From Microbacterium gallinarum (GTDB lineage Bacteria > Actinomycetota > Actinomycetes > Actinomycetales > Microbacteriaceae), in contig NZ_JACSPM010000005.1 of assembly GCF_014837165.1 (NCBI RefSeq), positions 1 to 64,000 on the forward strand: 64,000 nucleotides of DNA, given 5' to 3'. Under the pieces are notes generated by a model. That model was given only the letters and a program-made list of their open reading frames with translations. It was not told the origin of the DNA and did not search any database. Made by a program: the position numbers and the translations under genes. Every line of letters begins with the position of its first letter. Position 1 is the stretch's first letter. Below are positions 41,438 through 50,426 of the stretch, in pieces.

Positions 41438-44070
41438 ACCTGCAGCATCAGCATCCCGTCATCCGCACTCCCGATCAGCGGATCCGGGTGTTCGTCAGTT
41501 CGACCCTGCGCGAACTGGCCGACGAGCGCCGCGCCGTTCGCGCCGCGATCGAGCGGATGCGCCTCGCCCCCGTGATGTTCGAACTCGGCGCCCGCCCCCA
41601 CCCTCCCCGCGAGCTCTACCGCTCCTACCTCTCCCAAAGCGACGTGTTCGTCGGCATCTACGGCTCCAGCTACGGCTGGGTCGCCCCCGACGAAGAGATC
41701 TCCGGCCTCGAGGACGAGTACAACCTCGCCCCCAAGACCATGCCCAAACTCATCTACATCAAGAACGCCGACACCCGAGACGAACGCCTCGCCGACCTCA
41801 TCGCCCGCATCCAAGCCGACGACACCGCCGCCTACCTCCACTTCCACTCACCCGAAGACCTCGAAGACCAAGTCGCCGACGACCTCGCGATGCTCCTCGC
41901 CGAACGGTTCGACGAGTCGCAGGTCGTGGCGGATCCCGACCCGGAGGCGGCCGCGGCCGCGCTCGTCGCGCGCGTCCCCGTGCCGTACACGACCACGATC
42001 GGACGCGACGGCGACATCGCGGCGGTGCGCGACCTGCTCGCCCGCGGCACCGATCGGGTGGTGAGCCTCCTCGGACCCGGAGGCATCGGCAAGAGCCGCC
42101 TGGCGATCGAGACGGCGCTCGCCACCGAGGACCTCTTCCCCGACGGCACCTACTTCGTGCTGCTCGAGGGCGTGCTCGAGCCCGGCCTGCTGCTCCCCAC
42201 GATCGCCTACCACCTCGGCATCCGCGACAACGGCGAAGCGGCGCTCGAGGAGCGCATCTCGCATGCGCTCGCCGAGCGCAAGGTGCTCGTCGTGCTCGAC
42301 AACTTCGAGCAGATCGTCGAGGCCGCGCCGGTGCTCGTGCGGCTGTACACGGTGGCGCCGACGGCCACCTTCCTGGTGACGAGCCGCGTCGTCCTGCGCA
42401 TCCGCGGCGAGCGCGTGTACGAGGTGCCGCCGCTCTCGACGCCGCCCGGCAACAACCCTGCGAGCGTCGACCGCGCCACCCGCTCCGCCGCGGTCTCGCT
42501 CTTCCTCGACCGCGCCCAGGCCGTGAAGCCCGGGTTCGAGGTGACGGCGGAGAACGCCGCCGACCTCGCCGACATCTGCCGACAGCTCGACGGTCTGCCG
42601 CTGGCGATCGAGCTCGCGGCCGCGAAGGTGCGGATCCTCACGCCGGCCGGCATCTCCCAGCGGCTCGGGCAGAGCCTTCCCCTCCTCACCGCCGCCGTGC
42701 GCGATCTGCCCGAACGACACCGCACCATGCGGGCGACCATCGACTGGAGCGTGAGCCTGCTCCCCGACGAGCAGCGTGAGCTGCTCGAGGATCTCGGCGT
42801 GTTCGCGACGCGCTTCACGCTCGACGCCGTCGAGGCGCTGGGCGTGGGCCGGTCGTGGGAAGGGCTCGAGATCGACTCCCTCGCGGCGCTCGTCGACGCA
42901 TCGCTCGTGAAGCAGACCGAGATGGGCGGGCGGTCGGTGTTCTCTCTGCTCGCGATCGTGCGCGAGTACTCGCTCGGACGCCTCAAAGCCCGCGGTGAAG
43001 CGGACCGGGTGCGCGCCGCACACGCCGACTACTACTTCGACCTCGTGCGCCGCGTGGCTCCGGGCCTGGGTGGGCAGGCGCAGGCGGAGGCGGTCGTGCA
43101 GCTCGGCCTCGAGCTGCCCAACCTGCGCGCCGCCGTGCGGCATCTGATCTACACCGATCGACTCGACGACGCGGGTGACTTCGCATGGTGCCTGCTCATC
43201 TACTGGTGGATCTCGGGGTTCTTCGCCGAGGTGCGGCTGTGGATGCTCGAGCTGCTCGACAAGCAGCACGACCGCCCCATCACGCAGCACACGCGGGCGG
43301 TGGCGTGGTTCCTCGCGCTGTGGGGCGAGATGTGGCAGCGGCCCAGCGAGCAGGTGGTCGCCGGGCTCGGTGAGTGCGTGCGGCTCTTCACCGAGAGCGG
43401 TGATGAGGGCGCCGCCGCCATGGCCCTCGCCGCCCGGGCGACGGCGCGCGTGCAGCTGCGCGATCCCAACATCGCCAAGGCGGAGAAGGAGCTCCGCAAG
43501 GCGGTCGCGAAGCTGCGGGAGTTCGGCAACGACTGGGCGGAGGCGATCACCGAGGTGTCGCTCGGCCGCCTCGCCTGGGTGCGGGGAGAGACCGACACCG
43601 CGCTCGGGCACTTCGACCGCGCGACCGAACTCGCCTCCGCCGGCGGCGACATCTTCACGACCTCCGTGGCGGGCAACCTCCGGTCCCGCCTGAACTTCCA
43701 GCTGGGCAACATCGAGGAGGCCGAGCGCGAGTTCATCCTTACGCTCCTGCTGTCGGTGCGTCTGCACTACGAGGAGGGCGTCGCGTACAGCCTCGAAGGC
43801 ATCTGCGCGGTCGCCGCCGCCCACGGCGAGGCCTGGCGCGCGTCGGCGCTGGCCGTCGCCGCCGGGGTGATCCGCCGGCGCATCGGCATCTTCGACGTCG
43901 GCGCCTTCACGGTGCACACGCCGTACCTCGACATCCTGCGCGGCCGCGATCCCGACAGCGTCGCCGCCGGCGAGGCGGCGGGGGCCGAGCTGAGCGTGCC
44001 CGAGGCGGTGCGCCTCGCCCTTCCCGAGAGCGAGCACCACGGCGTGGCCGAGGCGCTCCGTCACTGGTGA
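41431..44070 (+). CDS. DUF4062-NTPase-TPR protein, copy 3 (879 aa), STAND-like
   Basis: DUF4062 (about 11-165), ATPase with LLGPGGIGKSRLA, VLVVLDNFEQI and DGLPLAIELAAAKV, then a TPR-rich C-terminus ending ALRHW. The ATG lies inside the last codons of copy 2 (GATGGTGA), so expression is coupled. Its DUF4062 segment is nearly the same as that of copy 2 at DNA level, whereas the ATPase and TPR parts are only moderately similar. That is what is expected if the sensor parts diversify while the N-terminal domain is homogenised. It is convergent with pxpBC, with 12 bp between the stops. Confidence 0.85.
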   Translation: MVNLQHQHPVIRTPDQRIRVFVSSTLRELADERRAVRAAIERMRLAPVMFELGARPHPPRELYRSYLSQSDVFVGIYGSSYGWVAPDEEISGLEDEYNLAPKTMPKLIYIKNADTRDERLADLIARIQADDTAAYLHFHSPEDLEDQVADDLAMLLAERFDESQVVADPDPEAAAAALVARVPVPYTTTIGRDGDIAAVRDLLARGTDRVVSLLGPGGIGKSRLAIETALATEDLFPDGTYFVLLEGVLEPGLLLPTIAYHLGIRDNGEAALEERISHALAERKVLVVLDNFEQIVEAAPVLVRLYTVAPTATFLVTSRVVLRIRGERVYEVPPLSTPPGNNPASVDRATRSAAVSLFLDRAQAVKPGFEVTAENAADLADICRQLDGLPLAIELAAAKVRILTPAGISQRLGQSLPLLTAAVRDLPERHRTMRATIDWSVSLLPDEQRELLEDLGVFATRFTLDAVEALGVGRSWEGLEIDSLAALVDASLVKQTEMGGRSVFSLLAIVREYSLGRLKARGEADRVRAAHADYYFDLVRRVAPGLGGQAQAEAVVQLGLELPNLRAAVRHLIYTDRLDDAGDFAWCLLIYWWISGFFAEVRLWMLELLDKQHDRPITQHTRAVAWFLALWGEMWQRPSEQVVAGLGECVRLFTESGDEGAAAMALAARATARVQLRDPNIAKAEKELRKAVAKLREFGNDWAEAITEVSLGRLAWVRGETDTALGHFDRATELASAGGDIFTTSVAGNLRSRLNFQLGNIEEAEREFILTLLLSVRLHYEEGVAYSLEGICAVAAAHGEAWRASALAVAAGVIRRRIGIFDVGAFTVHTPYLDILRGRDPDSVAAGEAAGAELSVPEAVRLALPESEHHGVAEALRHW
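41461..41922 (+). repeat. DUF4062 gene-conversion block, copy B
   Basis: Partner of 38837-39298 at an offset of 2624 bp. It has the same atypical GAA/CAA codon choice, with sharp borders on both sides. The corresponding region of copy 1 (about 36102-36550) encodes a similar protein but uses mostly GAG/CAG and is much less alike in DNA. Confidence 0.9.
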
Positions 44071-44082
44071 CCGAGCGGTCCG

Positions 44083-45627
44083 CTACTCGGTTCTGCGGGC
44101 GTGGCGGAAGCGGATGCGGGTGCCGGGCCGTGCCTGCGCGACGAGGTCGAGCGAGGCATCCGTCACCACCGCGATGACGGGGTAGCCGCCCGTCACCGGA
44201 CCGTCGGCGAGGAGGATCGTCGGCCGGCCGCTCGGCGGCACCTGCAGCGCCCCCGCGACCATGCCCTCGCTGGGCAGCTCCCCCGTGCGCGCGCGCACGA
44301 GCTCGGGGCCGTCGAGCCGCGCGCCCACGCGGTCGGCGTGGTTCGACACCGTCCAGACCGACTCGTACAGGGCCGTCAGCGCCTCGGGCGCGAACCAGTC
44401 CGTGCGCGGCCCGGGCGCGAGCTCGATCTCCAGCTCGTCGTCGTGCGGCGCCCCCCACGGTGCGAGCAGGCTGGGGGGAATGGGAGCGGATGCCCCGTCC
44501 GCGACGCCCACCGGGGTGCCGGCGCGCAGCGGCTCGGGCCCGAGCCCCGCCATCACATCGGTCGACCGGGAGCCGAGCGCGGTGCGGCCCTCCAGCCCAC
44601 CGCGGACGGCGAGGTACGCCCGCGCGCCGTGCGCGAACCAGTCGATGTGCAGCTCGCCGCCGCCCGGCCACTCATGCGCTTCGTATGGATCGAGCTCGCG
44701 GCCGTCCAGGAGCACCGGTCCCCACGCGCCGGTGACCGCGAACCACAGGTCGCGCCGGGCGACCGCGCGGAAGCCGCCCATCGTGATCTCGATCCCGGTC
44801 GCATCCTCGGGATTGCCGACCAGCCGATGCGCGGTCCGCAGCGCGGTGCGATCGAGCGCGCCCGAGCCCGCGACGCCCAGCGCCGCGGCGCCGGATCGGC
44901 CGGCATCCTGCAGAGTCGCCAGCAGTCCCGGCTCGGTGACGACGAAGCCGGGGGCCACCGACCCCGACGTCGCTGTCGCGCGCGACGCTGCGAGCGGGGC
45001 GAGTTCCGGCACAGCGCGGAACCGCACGCGCATGCCCGGCGCGAGCAGCGCGGGGGACGCGGCATCCGGATCGAACAGCGGCGCTGCCGTGCGACCGATC
45101 AGCCGCCAGCCGCCCGGGGTCTCGCGCGGGTACGCTCCCGCGAAGCCCGCGGCGAGACCGACCGCGCCGACGGGCACCCTCGTGCGCGGAGTGGCCAGGC
45201 GGGGGACGTGGTACGGCCAGTCGTCGCTGACGAGGTACCCGAATCCCGGCGCGAAGCCCGTGAAGGCCACGGTCCAGTCGGCACCGGTGTGCCGCCGGAC
45301 GAGCTCCTCGGGCGTCAGGCCCAGCAGGGCGGCGGTGCCGGCGAGGTCGTCGCCGTCGTATGCGACCTCGACCTCGACGGTCGAGTCGGCCCCTGCGGTG
45401 TGCTGCTCCGCGGCTGCGGCCGTGCGCTCGGCCCACGTCCGCGCCGCCGACAGGGCGATCGCACGCGGGTCGACCCGCACCAGCACGGTGCGGGCGGCGG
45501 GGACGAGGTCGATCACGCCGTCGGGGCGGGATGCCTCGAGCCCGGCGTGCAGGGTCAGCACGTCATCGAGCGTCGTGGTCTCGAGCAGGAACGCGCGCTC
45601 GCCGACCGGCCGCACCCGCACGCTCAC
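44083..45627 (-). CDS. pxpBC: 5-oxoprolinase subunit B-C fusion (PxpB-PxpC, 514 aa)
   Basis: Residues ~1-205 are the PxpB/KipI (allophanate-hydrolase-1-like) part, with TGFAPGFGYL. Residues ~220-514 are the PxpC/KipA part, with EPGLLATLQDAGRSG and the GALDRTALRTAHRLVGN pattern. These subunits are commonly separate; here they are one chain. With PxpA they form the ATP-dependent 5-oxoprolinase that opens pyroglutamate to glutamate. The GTG start at 45627 overlaps the pxpA stop (GTGA); an extra GTG lies one codon upstream. A urea-amidolyase-type enzyme is less likely because pxpA is adjacent. Confidence 0.92.
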   Translation of the reverse strand: MSVRVRPVGERAFLLETTTLDDVLTLHAGLEASRPDGVIDLVPAARTVLVRVDPRAIALSAARTWAERTAAAAEQHTAGADSTVEVEVAYDGDDLAGTAALLGLTPEELVRRHTGADWTVAFTGFAPGFGYLVSDDWPYHVPRLATPRTRVPVGAVGLAAGFAGAYPRETPGGWRLIGRTAAPLFDPDAASPALLAPGMRVRFRAVPELAPLAASRATATSGSVAPGFVVTEPGLLATLQDAGRSGAAALGVAGSGALDRTALRTAHRLVGNPEDATGIEITMGGFRAVARRDLWFAVTGAWGPVLLDGRELDPYEAHEWPGGGELHIDWFAHGARAYLAVRGGLEGRTALGSRSTDVMAGLGPEPLRAGTPVGVADGASAPIPPSLLAPWGAPHDDELEIELAPGPRTDWFAPEALTALYESVWTVSNHADRVGARLDGPELVRARTGELPSEGMVAGALQVPPSGRPTILLADGPVTGGYPVIAVVTDASLDLVAQARPGTRIRFRHARRTE

Positions 45628-46379
45628 CACGGCGCGCGCACCTCGATGCCGGCGTCGTCGAGTGCGGCCCGCACCGCCCGCGCCATCTCGACCGCCGACG
45701 GCGTGTCGCCGTGCAGGCACAGCGACACGGCGCGCGCCTCGATGAGAGAGCCGTCGACGGCCTGCACGACGCCGTCGCGCACGAGGCGCACGGCGCGATC
45801 GGCCACCGCAGACGCGTCGTCGAGCAGAGCGCCCGGCGATGTGCGGGCGACGAGCCCGCCGTCGGGGGCGTAGCCGCGGTCGAGGAACGCCTCCCGGACG
45901 AACGGAAGACCCACGGATGCCGCGGCCGTCGCGATCTCGCCGCCCAGACCCAGCACGGGCAGCGCCCGCCCGATCAGGTCAGACTGGTCGGCGATGGCGC
46001 GGACCACCGCATCGGCCTGCCGGCGGTCCGCGGTGACGGCGTGGTACAGCGCGCCGTGCGGCTTGACGTAGCGCACCTCGGCGCCGGCGGCGATGAGCGC
46101 GCCGAGCTGCACGGCGACCTCCGCCGCGAGCAGGTCGGGAGCGATCGCGATCGCCGTGCGGCCGAAGTCGGCGCGGTCGGGGTAGGCCGGATGCGCGCCG
46201 ACGGCGACGCCGAATCGGGCGGCCCGCTCGACCGCCTCGCGCATGGATGCGGCATCCCCCGCATGCCCGCCGCAGGCGACGCTCGCGCTCGAGATCACCG
46301 CGAACATGGCCTCGTCGTCCGCAGTGGGCACGCCGTCGACGGTCTCGCCGAGGTCCGCGTTCAGGTCGATCGCCGCCAT
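45624..46379 (-). CDS. pxpA: 5-oxoprolinase subunit A (LamB/YcsF family, 251 aa)
   Basis: It begins MAAIDLNADLGE, the family hallmark, and contains ACGGHAGD and VKPHGALYH. Length and motifs are typical. GGAGG lies directly against the ATG, too close to act as a ribosome site. A TACCGT box six bases upstream suggests a leaderless transcript. It forms an operon with pxpBC through a 4-bp overlap and is divergent from the peptide-importer ATPase gene. That fits use of pyroglutamate from imported peptides. Confidence 0.95.
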   Translation of the reverse strand: MAAIDLNADLGETVDGVPTADDEAMFAVISSASVACGGHAGDAASMREAVERAARFGVAVGAHPAYPDRADFGRTAIAIAPDLLAAEVAVQLGALIAAGAEVRYVKPHGALYHAVTADRRQADAVVRAIADQSDLIGRALPVLGLGGEIATAAASVGLPFVREAFLDRGYAPDGGLVARTSPGALLDDASAVADRAVRLVRDGVVQAVDGSLIEARAVSLCLHGDTPSAVEMARAVRAALDDAGIEVRAPW

Positions 46380-46385
46380 GCCTCC

Positions 46386-46391
46386 ACGGTA
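46386..46391 (-). promoter_or_regulatory. Leaderless-type -10 box (TACCGT) of pxpA
   Basis: TACCGT on the minus strand ends six bases before the pxpA ATG. A 14-bp inverted repeat, TTACG-ACTC-CGTAA, lies upstream at 46420-46433 and may be an operator for either divergent gene. Confidence 0.5.
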
Positions 46392-46485
46392 ACCCCGCCG
46401 GATCGTGCCGCGCCGGGCGTTACGACTCCGTAAAGGCTGTGCACGGACGCGTGCACGACAGCCCCGTGGGAGGCAGGATGGACGA

Positions 46486-48222
46486 ATGGCCCGCTCCACC
46501 GAACGTCCCGCGGCCGGGACGCCGCTCCTCCAGGTCCGCGACGTCGGCGTCGAGTTCCGCACCATCGATGGTCCGGTGCACGCCGTCGAGGAAGTCGACC
46601 TCGACCTCGCCGCGGGCGAGACCCTCGCCATCGTGGGCGAGTCCGGATCGGGCAAGTCGACGACGGCGATGGCGATCATCGGGCTCCTCCCCGGCAACGG
46701 CAAGGTCACCAAGGGCAGCATCCTGTTCGAGGGCGAAGACCTCGTCGGGGCACCCGAGAGCGTCATGCGCACCGTGCGAGGCGGCTCGATCGGCCTCGTG
46801 CCGCAGGACCCGATGTCGAACCTCAACCCGGTCGTGAAGATCGGCACGCAGATCGCCGAGACGCTGCTCGCCCACGGGCTCGCCACGCGGAAGAACGTCG
46901 ACCAGCGCGTCGTGGAGACCCTCGCCGCCGCCGGCCTGCCGAACGCCGCCGACCGGGCGAAGCAGTACCCCCACGAGTTCTCGGGCGGCATGCGCCAGCG
47001 CGCGCTGATCGCGATCGGCCTGGCCTGCAACCCCAAGCTGCTCATCGCCGACGAGCCGACGAGCGCCCTCGACGTGACGGTGCAGAAGACCATCCTCGAC
47101 CAGCTCGACCGCATGACGAGCGACCTCGGCACGGCCGTCCTGCTCATCACCCACGACCTGGGGCTCGCCGCCGAGCGCGCCTCGCGCGTGGTCGTGATGA
47201 ATCGCGGACGCATCGTCGAGCAGGGCCCCGCCCGTCAGATCCTCGAGGACCCGCAGCAGCCGTACACGCAGGCGCTCGTGAAGGCGGCGCCCTCCGTGGC
47301 GGCCGTGCGTCTTCGGCCGGAGGTGTTCCGGAAGACGACGACGTCGCCCGTCGACACGGTGGTGCCCGACGCCGCCCCCGCCGCGACGACCGAGCCGCGC
47401 AGTCCCGAAGAACCCGCGGCCGCGGCATCCGCTCCCGACAACATCGTCGAGGTCGAGGGGCTGACCAAGGTCTACAAGGTGCGCGGCAGCAAGGAGGACT
47501 TCACGGCCGTCGACGACGTGTCCTTCGCGATCCCCCGGGGCGAGACCGTGGCCATCGTGGGCGAGTCCGGATCGGGCAAGACCACGACCGCGCGCATGAT
47601 GCTCAAGGTGGTCGAGCCGACCAGCGGGTCGATCCGCTTCGACGGTCAGGACGTCGCCGCGCTCAAGGGCCGCGACCTGCGGCAGTTCCGCCAGCGCGTG
47701 CAGCCGATCTTCCAGGACCCGTACTCGTCGCTGAACCCGATGTTCTCGATCGAGCGCATCATCTCCGAGCCTCTCGAGTTCTACCGGCGCGGGTCGGGCA
47801 AGGAGCGCGCGGCGCGCGTGCGTCAGCTGCTCGACGACGTCGCGCTGCCGCAGTCGATGCTCCGGCGGTACCCGTCCGAGCTGTCCGGCGGCCAGCGGCA
47901 GCGCGTCGCGATCGCCCGCGCGCTCGCGCTCTCGCCCGACCTGATCGTGTGCGACGAGCCGGTGTCGGCGCTCGATGTGCTCGTGCAGGACCAGGTCCTG
48001 CGCCTGCTGCGCGACCTCCAGCAGGAGTACGGCCTGAGCTACCTGTTCATCTCGCACGACCTCGCGGTGGTGCGCCTGATCAGCGACTACGTCTGCGTCA
48101 TGAAGGACGGCGCGCTGGTCGAGGCGGCGTCCAGCGAGGAGATCTTCACCAACCCGCGCGATCCGTACACGCGCCGGCTGCTGGCGTCGATCCCCGGCAA
48201 CGAGCTCGACATCGCCGTCTGA
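46486..48222 (+). CDS. Fused oligopeptide/dipeptide/nickel ABC transporter ATPase, DppD-DppF type (578 aa)
   Basis: Two complete ABC domains are fused. The first (about 13-270) has Walker [10 protein letters not shown], signature FSGGMRQR and Walker [10 protein letters not shown]. The second (about 322-570) has [17 protein letters not shown] and LIVCDEPVS. An Ala/Pro/Thr linker separates them. Thirty bases encoding the Walker A region are the same in both halves. The ATG at 46486-46488 is preferred; GGAGG lies 13 bases upstream. It energises import by the permeases encoded convergently at 48305-50339. Confidence 0.95.
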   Translation: MARSTERPAAGTPLLQVRDVGVEFRTIDGPVHAVEEVDLDLAAGETLAIVGESGSGKSTTAMAIIGLLPGNGKVTKGSILFEGEDLVGAPESVMRTVRGGSIGLVPQDPMSNLNPVVKIGTQIAETLLAHGLATRKNVDQRVVETLAAAGLPNAADRAKQYPHEFSGGMRQRALIAIGLACNPKLLIADEPTSALDVTVQKTILDQLDRMTSDLGTAVLLITHDLGLAAERASRVVVMNRGRIVEQGPARQILEDPQQPYTQALVKAAPSVAAVRLRPEVFRKTTTSPVDTVVPDAAPAATTEPRSPEEPAAAASAPDNIVEVEGLTKVYKVRGSKEDFTAVDDVSFAIPRGETVAIVGESGSGKTTTARMMLKVVEPTSGSIRFDGQDVAALKGRDLRQFRQRVQPIFQDPYSSLNPMFSIERIISEPLEFYRRGSGKERAARVRQLLDDVALPQSMLRRYPSELSGGQRQRVAIARALALSPDLIVCDEPVSALDVLVQDQVLRLLRDLQQEYGLSYLFISHDLAVVRLISDYVCVMKDGALVEAASSEEIFTNPRDPYTRRLLASIPGNELDIAV

Positions 48223-48240
48223 CGCATCTCGCCTGCGACA

Positions 48241-48273
48241 CGACCCCCGGAACCGCAGCGGTTCCGGGGGTCG
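48241..48273. terminator. Bidirectional terminator between convergent importer genes
   Basis: CGACCCCCGGAACCGC and GCGGTTCCGGGGGTCG are perfect 16-base complements around a single A, giving a very stable hairpin. It lies between the stops of the fused ATPase (+) and the permease (-), so it can serve both. Confidence 0.85.
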
Positions 48274-48304
48274 TTCGCGTCGGGCTCAGCTCGCGCGTGC
48301 GAAC

Positions 48305-49267
48305 TCAGCGCTTGCGGGTGCGGGGGTCCATCGCCTCGCGCAGCGCCTCGCCGAGCAGCGTGAAGCCGAGGGCGGTGATCATGATGCAGATGCCGGGCAG
48401 GAAGGCGAGCCACGGCGCGATCGCGAGCTCCGCCTGGGCATACGTGAGCATGCGTCCCCACTCCGCCGTCTCGGGGCGGCCGCCGCCGAGGCCGAGGAAC
48501 GACAGGGCTGCGGCCTCGATGACCGCCGTGGCGAGGCTCAGCGTGCCCTGCACGATGACGGGACCGACCGAGTTGGGCAGCACGTGGTTCATCGTGATCC
48601 GGCCGCGACCGAGCCCGAGGGTCTGCGCCGAGAGCACGTAGTCGGCGCTCCGCTGCTGGAGCATCGACGACCGCAGGAGGCGCGCGAAGACAGGCACCTG
48701 CGCGACACCGATGGCGATCATGACCGAGAACGGAGTCTGGCCGAGCAGGGCCGCGATGGAGACGGCGAGCAGGAGGCTCGGCACCGACAGCAGGATGTCG
48801 ACGAAGCGCATCAGGATGTTGTCGACCTGGCCGCCGAACATGCCGGCGATGAACCCGATCAGCATGCCGCCGATCAGACCGAACGCGGTCGACACGACGC
48901 CGATGATGAGCGACGCCTGAGCGCCCCAGATGAGCTTCGACAGCACGTCACCGCCGAAGCGGTCGAGGCCGAGCGGGAACTGCGGCAGGTCACCGGGGCC
49001 GGGGATGTGGGTCGGCGTGATGTACGCCTGACCCGGGAGCGCATTCGGGGGGTACGGGGCGAGCCACGGAGCCAGGATGGCCACGAGGACGAAGAAGAAG
49101 ACGATGATTCCGCCGACCCAGGCCGAGGGGTTGTGCAGCAGGCGGCGGAAGACGTCGCGCCAGAAGCCACCGCCGCCCGTGCGTGCGCCGAGCAGTTCGC
49201 CGTCGGTGATCGCCGTGTCGTCGACGGGGCCGCCGGAAGGGGCGGGAGGCAGCATTGCAGAGGTCAT
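48305..49267 (-). CDS. Peptide/nickel ABC transporter permease, DppC type (320 aa)
   Basis: The N-terminal cytosolic region is followed by OppC-like FWRDVFRRLLHNPSAWVG and about six membrane helices. The EAA-type loop reads LGLGGGRPETAEWG, with the helix before it SLATAVIEAAALSFLG, and the protein ends LREAMDPRTRKR. The ATG at 49265-49267 overlaps the stop of a 24-codon ORF that bridges it to dppB. It pairs with the DppB-type permease and the fused ATPase to import peptides. Confidence 0.95.
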   Translation of the reverse strand: MTSAMLPPAPSGGPVDDTAITDGELLGARTGGGGFWRDVFRRLLHNPSAWVGGIIVFFFVLVAILAPWLAPYPPNALPGQAYITPTHIPGPGDLPQFPLGLDRFGGDVLSKLIWGAQASLIIGVVSTAFGLIGGMLIGFIAGMFGGQVDNILMRFVDILLSVPSLLLAVSIAALLGQTPFSVMIAIGVAQVPVFARLLRSSMLQQRSADYVLSAQTLGLGRGRITMNHVLPNSVGPVIVQGTLSLATAVIEAAALSFLGLGGGRPETAEWGRMLTYAQAELAIAPWLAFLPGICIMITALGFTLLGEALREAMDPRTRKR

Positions 49268-49338
49268 GCGGGACCTCCCGCAGTGAGAGTCACCGTGGCC
49301 ATGCGGGACCTCCCGCCGTTTGCGTGGAGCGTGATCAT
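49264..49338 (-). CDS. 24-codon bridging ORF between dppB and dppC
   Basis: The ORF starts in the dppB stop (ATGA at 49335-49338) and its own TGA overlaps the dppC ATG (ATGA at 49264-49267). It encodes 24 residues, beginning MITLHANGG and ending LTAGGPA. A 17-bp direct repeat (49265-49281 and 49300-49316) each time reads GGGAGGTCCCGCATG, that is a ribosome site plus ATG. The second ATG would give a 12-residue peptide in the same frame. Its likeliest function is to carry ribosomes from dppB to dppC; a functional micropeptide is possible. Confidence 0.55.
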   Translation of the reverse strand: MITLHANGGRSRMATVTLTAGGPA

Positions 49339-50339
49339 GAGACCCTCACTCTCGGATCGATGAAGCTGTAGGACACGTCGACCGCCAGGTTGATGAGGGC
49401 GTAGCCGATCGCGATGAAGATGATGAAGCCCTGCAGCACGGCGTAGTCGCGCTCGAAGATCGCGTCGGCCATGAACTGCCCGACGCCGGGATACGCGAAC
49501 ACCTTCTCCGTGAGGACCGCACCGGAGATCAGCAGGCCGGTCTGCAGGCCGACGGTCGTCACCACGGGGAGCATCGCGTTGCGGAGGATGAAGCGATTGC
49601 GGATCGTGCCCTGCGACACGCCCTTCGCGCGGCCGGTGCGCACGTAGTCGGAGTTCTGCACCTCGAGCACCGAGGCGCGGGTGATGCGCACGATGATCGC
49701 GAGCGGGATCGTGCCCAGCGCGATCGCCGGGAGGATCAGGTGGAGGATCGCATCCCAGGCGGCGTCGAACTCTCCCGTGAGGATGCCGTCGAGCACGTAG
49801 AAGCCCGTGGGATGCGTCGCATCGATGCGAGGGTTCTGGCGTCCGTCGGAGGGGAGCCAGCCGAGCTGCACGGCGAAGACGTACTTGAGGATGAAGGCGA
49901 GGAAGAACACCGGGATCGTGATGCCGATGAGGCTCGCGACGACGGCGAAGTGGTCGGCGGCCCTGCCGTGGCGGCGGGCGGCCCAGTAGCCGAGCGGGAT
50001 GCCGAACCCGACGGCGAAGATGAGCGCCGCGATCGCGAGCTCGAGCGTTGCCGGGAAGCGGAGCGCGAACTCCTCGAGCACGAGCCGGCCCGACATGATC
50101 GACGCGCCGAAGTTGCCCTGGAACAGCGAGGCGATCCAGGTGAAGTACTGCTCGATCAGAGGCCGGTCGAACCCGTAGAGCTCGTTGATCCGCTCGATGG
50201 CCTCGGGCGTCGCCTTCTCACCGAGGATGGCGACCGCGGGGCCGCCCGGGAGGGAGCGCACCCAGAGGAACAGCAGGATCGACAGGCCGAACAGGGTGGG
50301 GATGAGATACAGGACTCGTTTGCCGATGACGCGCAGCAC
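49335..50339 (-). CDS. Peptide/nickel ABC transporter permease, DppB type (334 aa)
   Basis: It begins with GTG (LRVIGKRVLYLIPTLFGLSI, the classical DppB N-terminus), has about six membrane helices and ends YSFIDPRVRVS. The family motif NSDYVRTGRAKGVSQGTI lies near 225-240. GGAG is present upstream at moderate distance. It is separated from the binding-protein gene by 87 bp containing a large hairpin. Confidence 0.95.
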   Translation of the reverse strand: MLRVIGKRVLYLIPTLFGLSILLFLWVRSLPGGPAVAILGEKATPEAIERINELYGFDRPLIEQYFTWIASLFQGNFGASIMSGRLVLEEFALRFPATLELAIAALIFAVGFGIPLGYWAARRHGRAADHFAVVASLIGITIPVFFLAFILKYVFAVQLGWLPSDGRQNPRIDATHPTGFYVLDGILTGEFDAAWDAILHLILPAIALGTIPLAIIVRITRASVLEVQNSDYVRTGRAKGVSQGTIRNRFILRNAMLPVVTTVGLQTGLLISGAVLTEKVFAYPGVGQFMADAIFERDYAVLQGFIIFIAIGYALINLAVDVSYSFIDPRVRVS

Positions 50340-50376
50340 TACACAAGACTCCGGGTTCCAGGATGAGAGGGGAACG

Positions 50377-50418
50377 CGGATGCCGCGGGTCGGGCGTGTG
50401 CCCTACCCGCGGCATCCG
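50377..50418 (-). terminator. Attenuating hairpin between binding-protein and permease genes
   Basis: CGGATGCCGCGGGT and ACCCGCGGCATCCG are perfect 14-base complements, with an inner GGGC/GCCC stem. Such hairpins usually reduce read-through so that the binding protein is made in excess over permeases. Confidence 0.7.
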
Positions 50419-50426
50419 TCAGCTCG

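Noticed and set aside
36060..44070. AfsR/SARP or LuxR-type transcription activators
   Set aside because: The ATPase and TPR parts resemble those families, but no winged-helix SARP domain or LuxR HTH is present and DUF4062 is at the N-terminus.
44083..45627. Urea amidolyase / allophanate hydrolase
   Set aside because: The subunits resemble these enzymes, but adjacency and overlap with pxpA point to 5-oxoprolinase, and no biotin carboxylase part is present.
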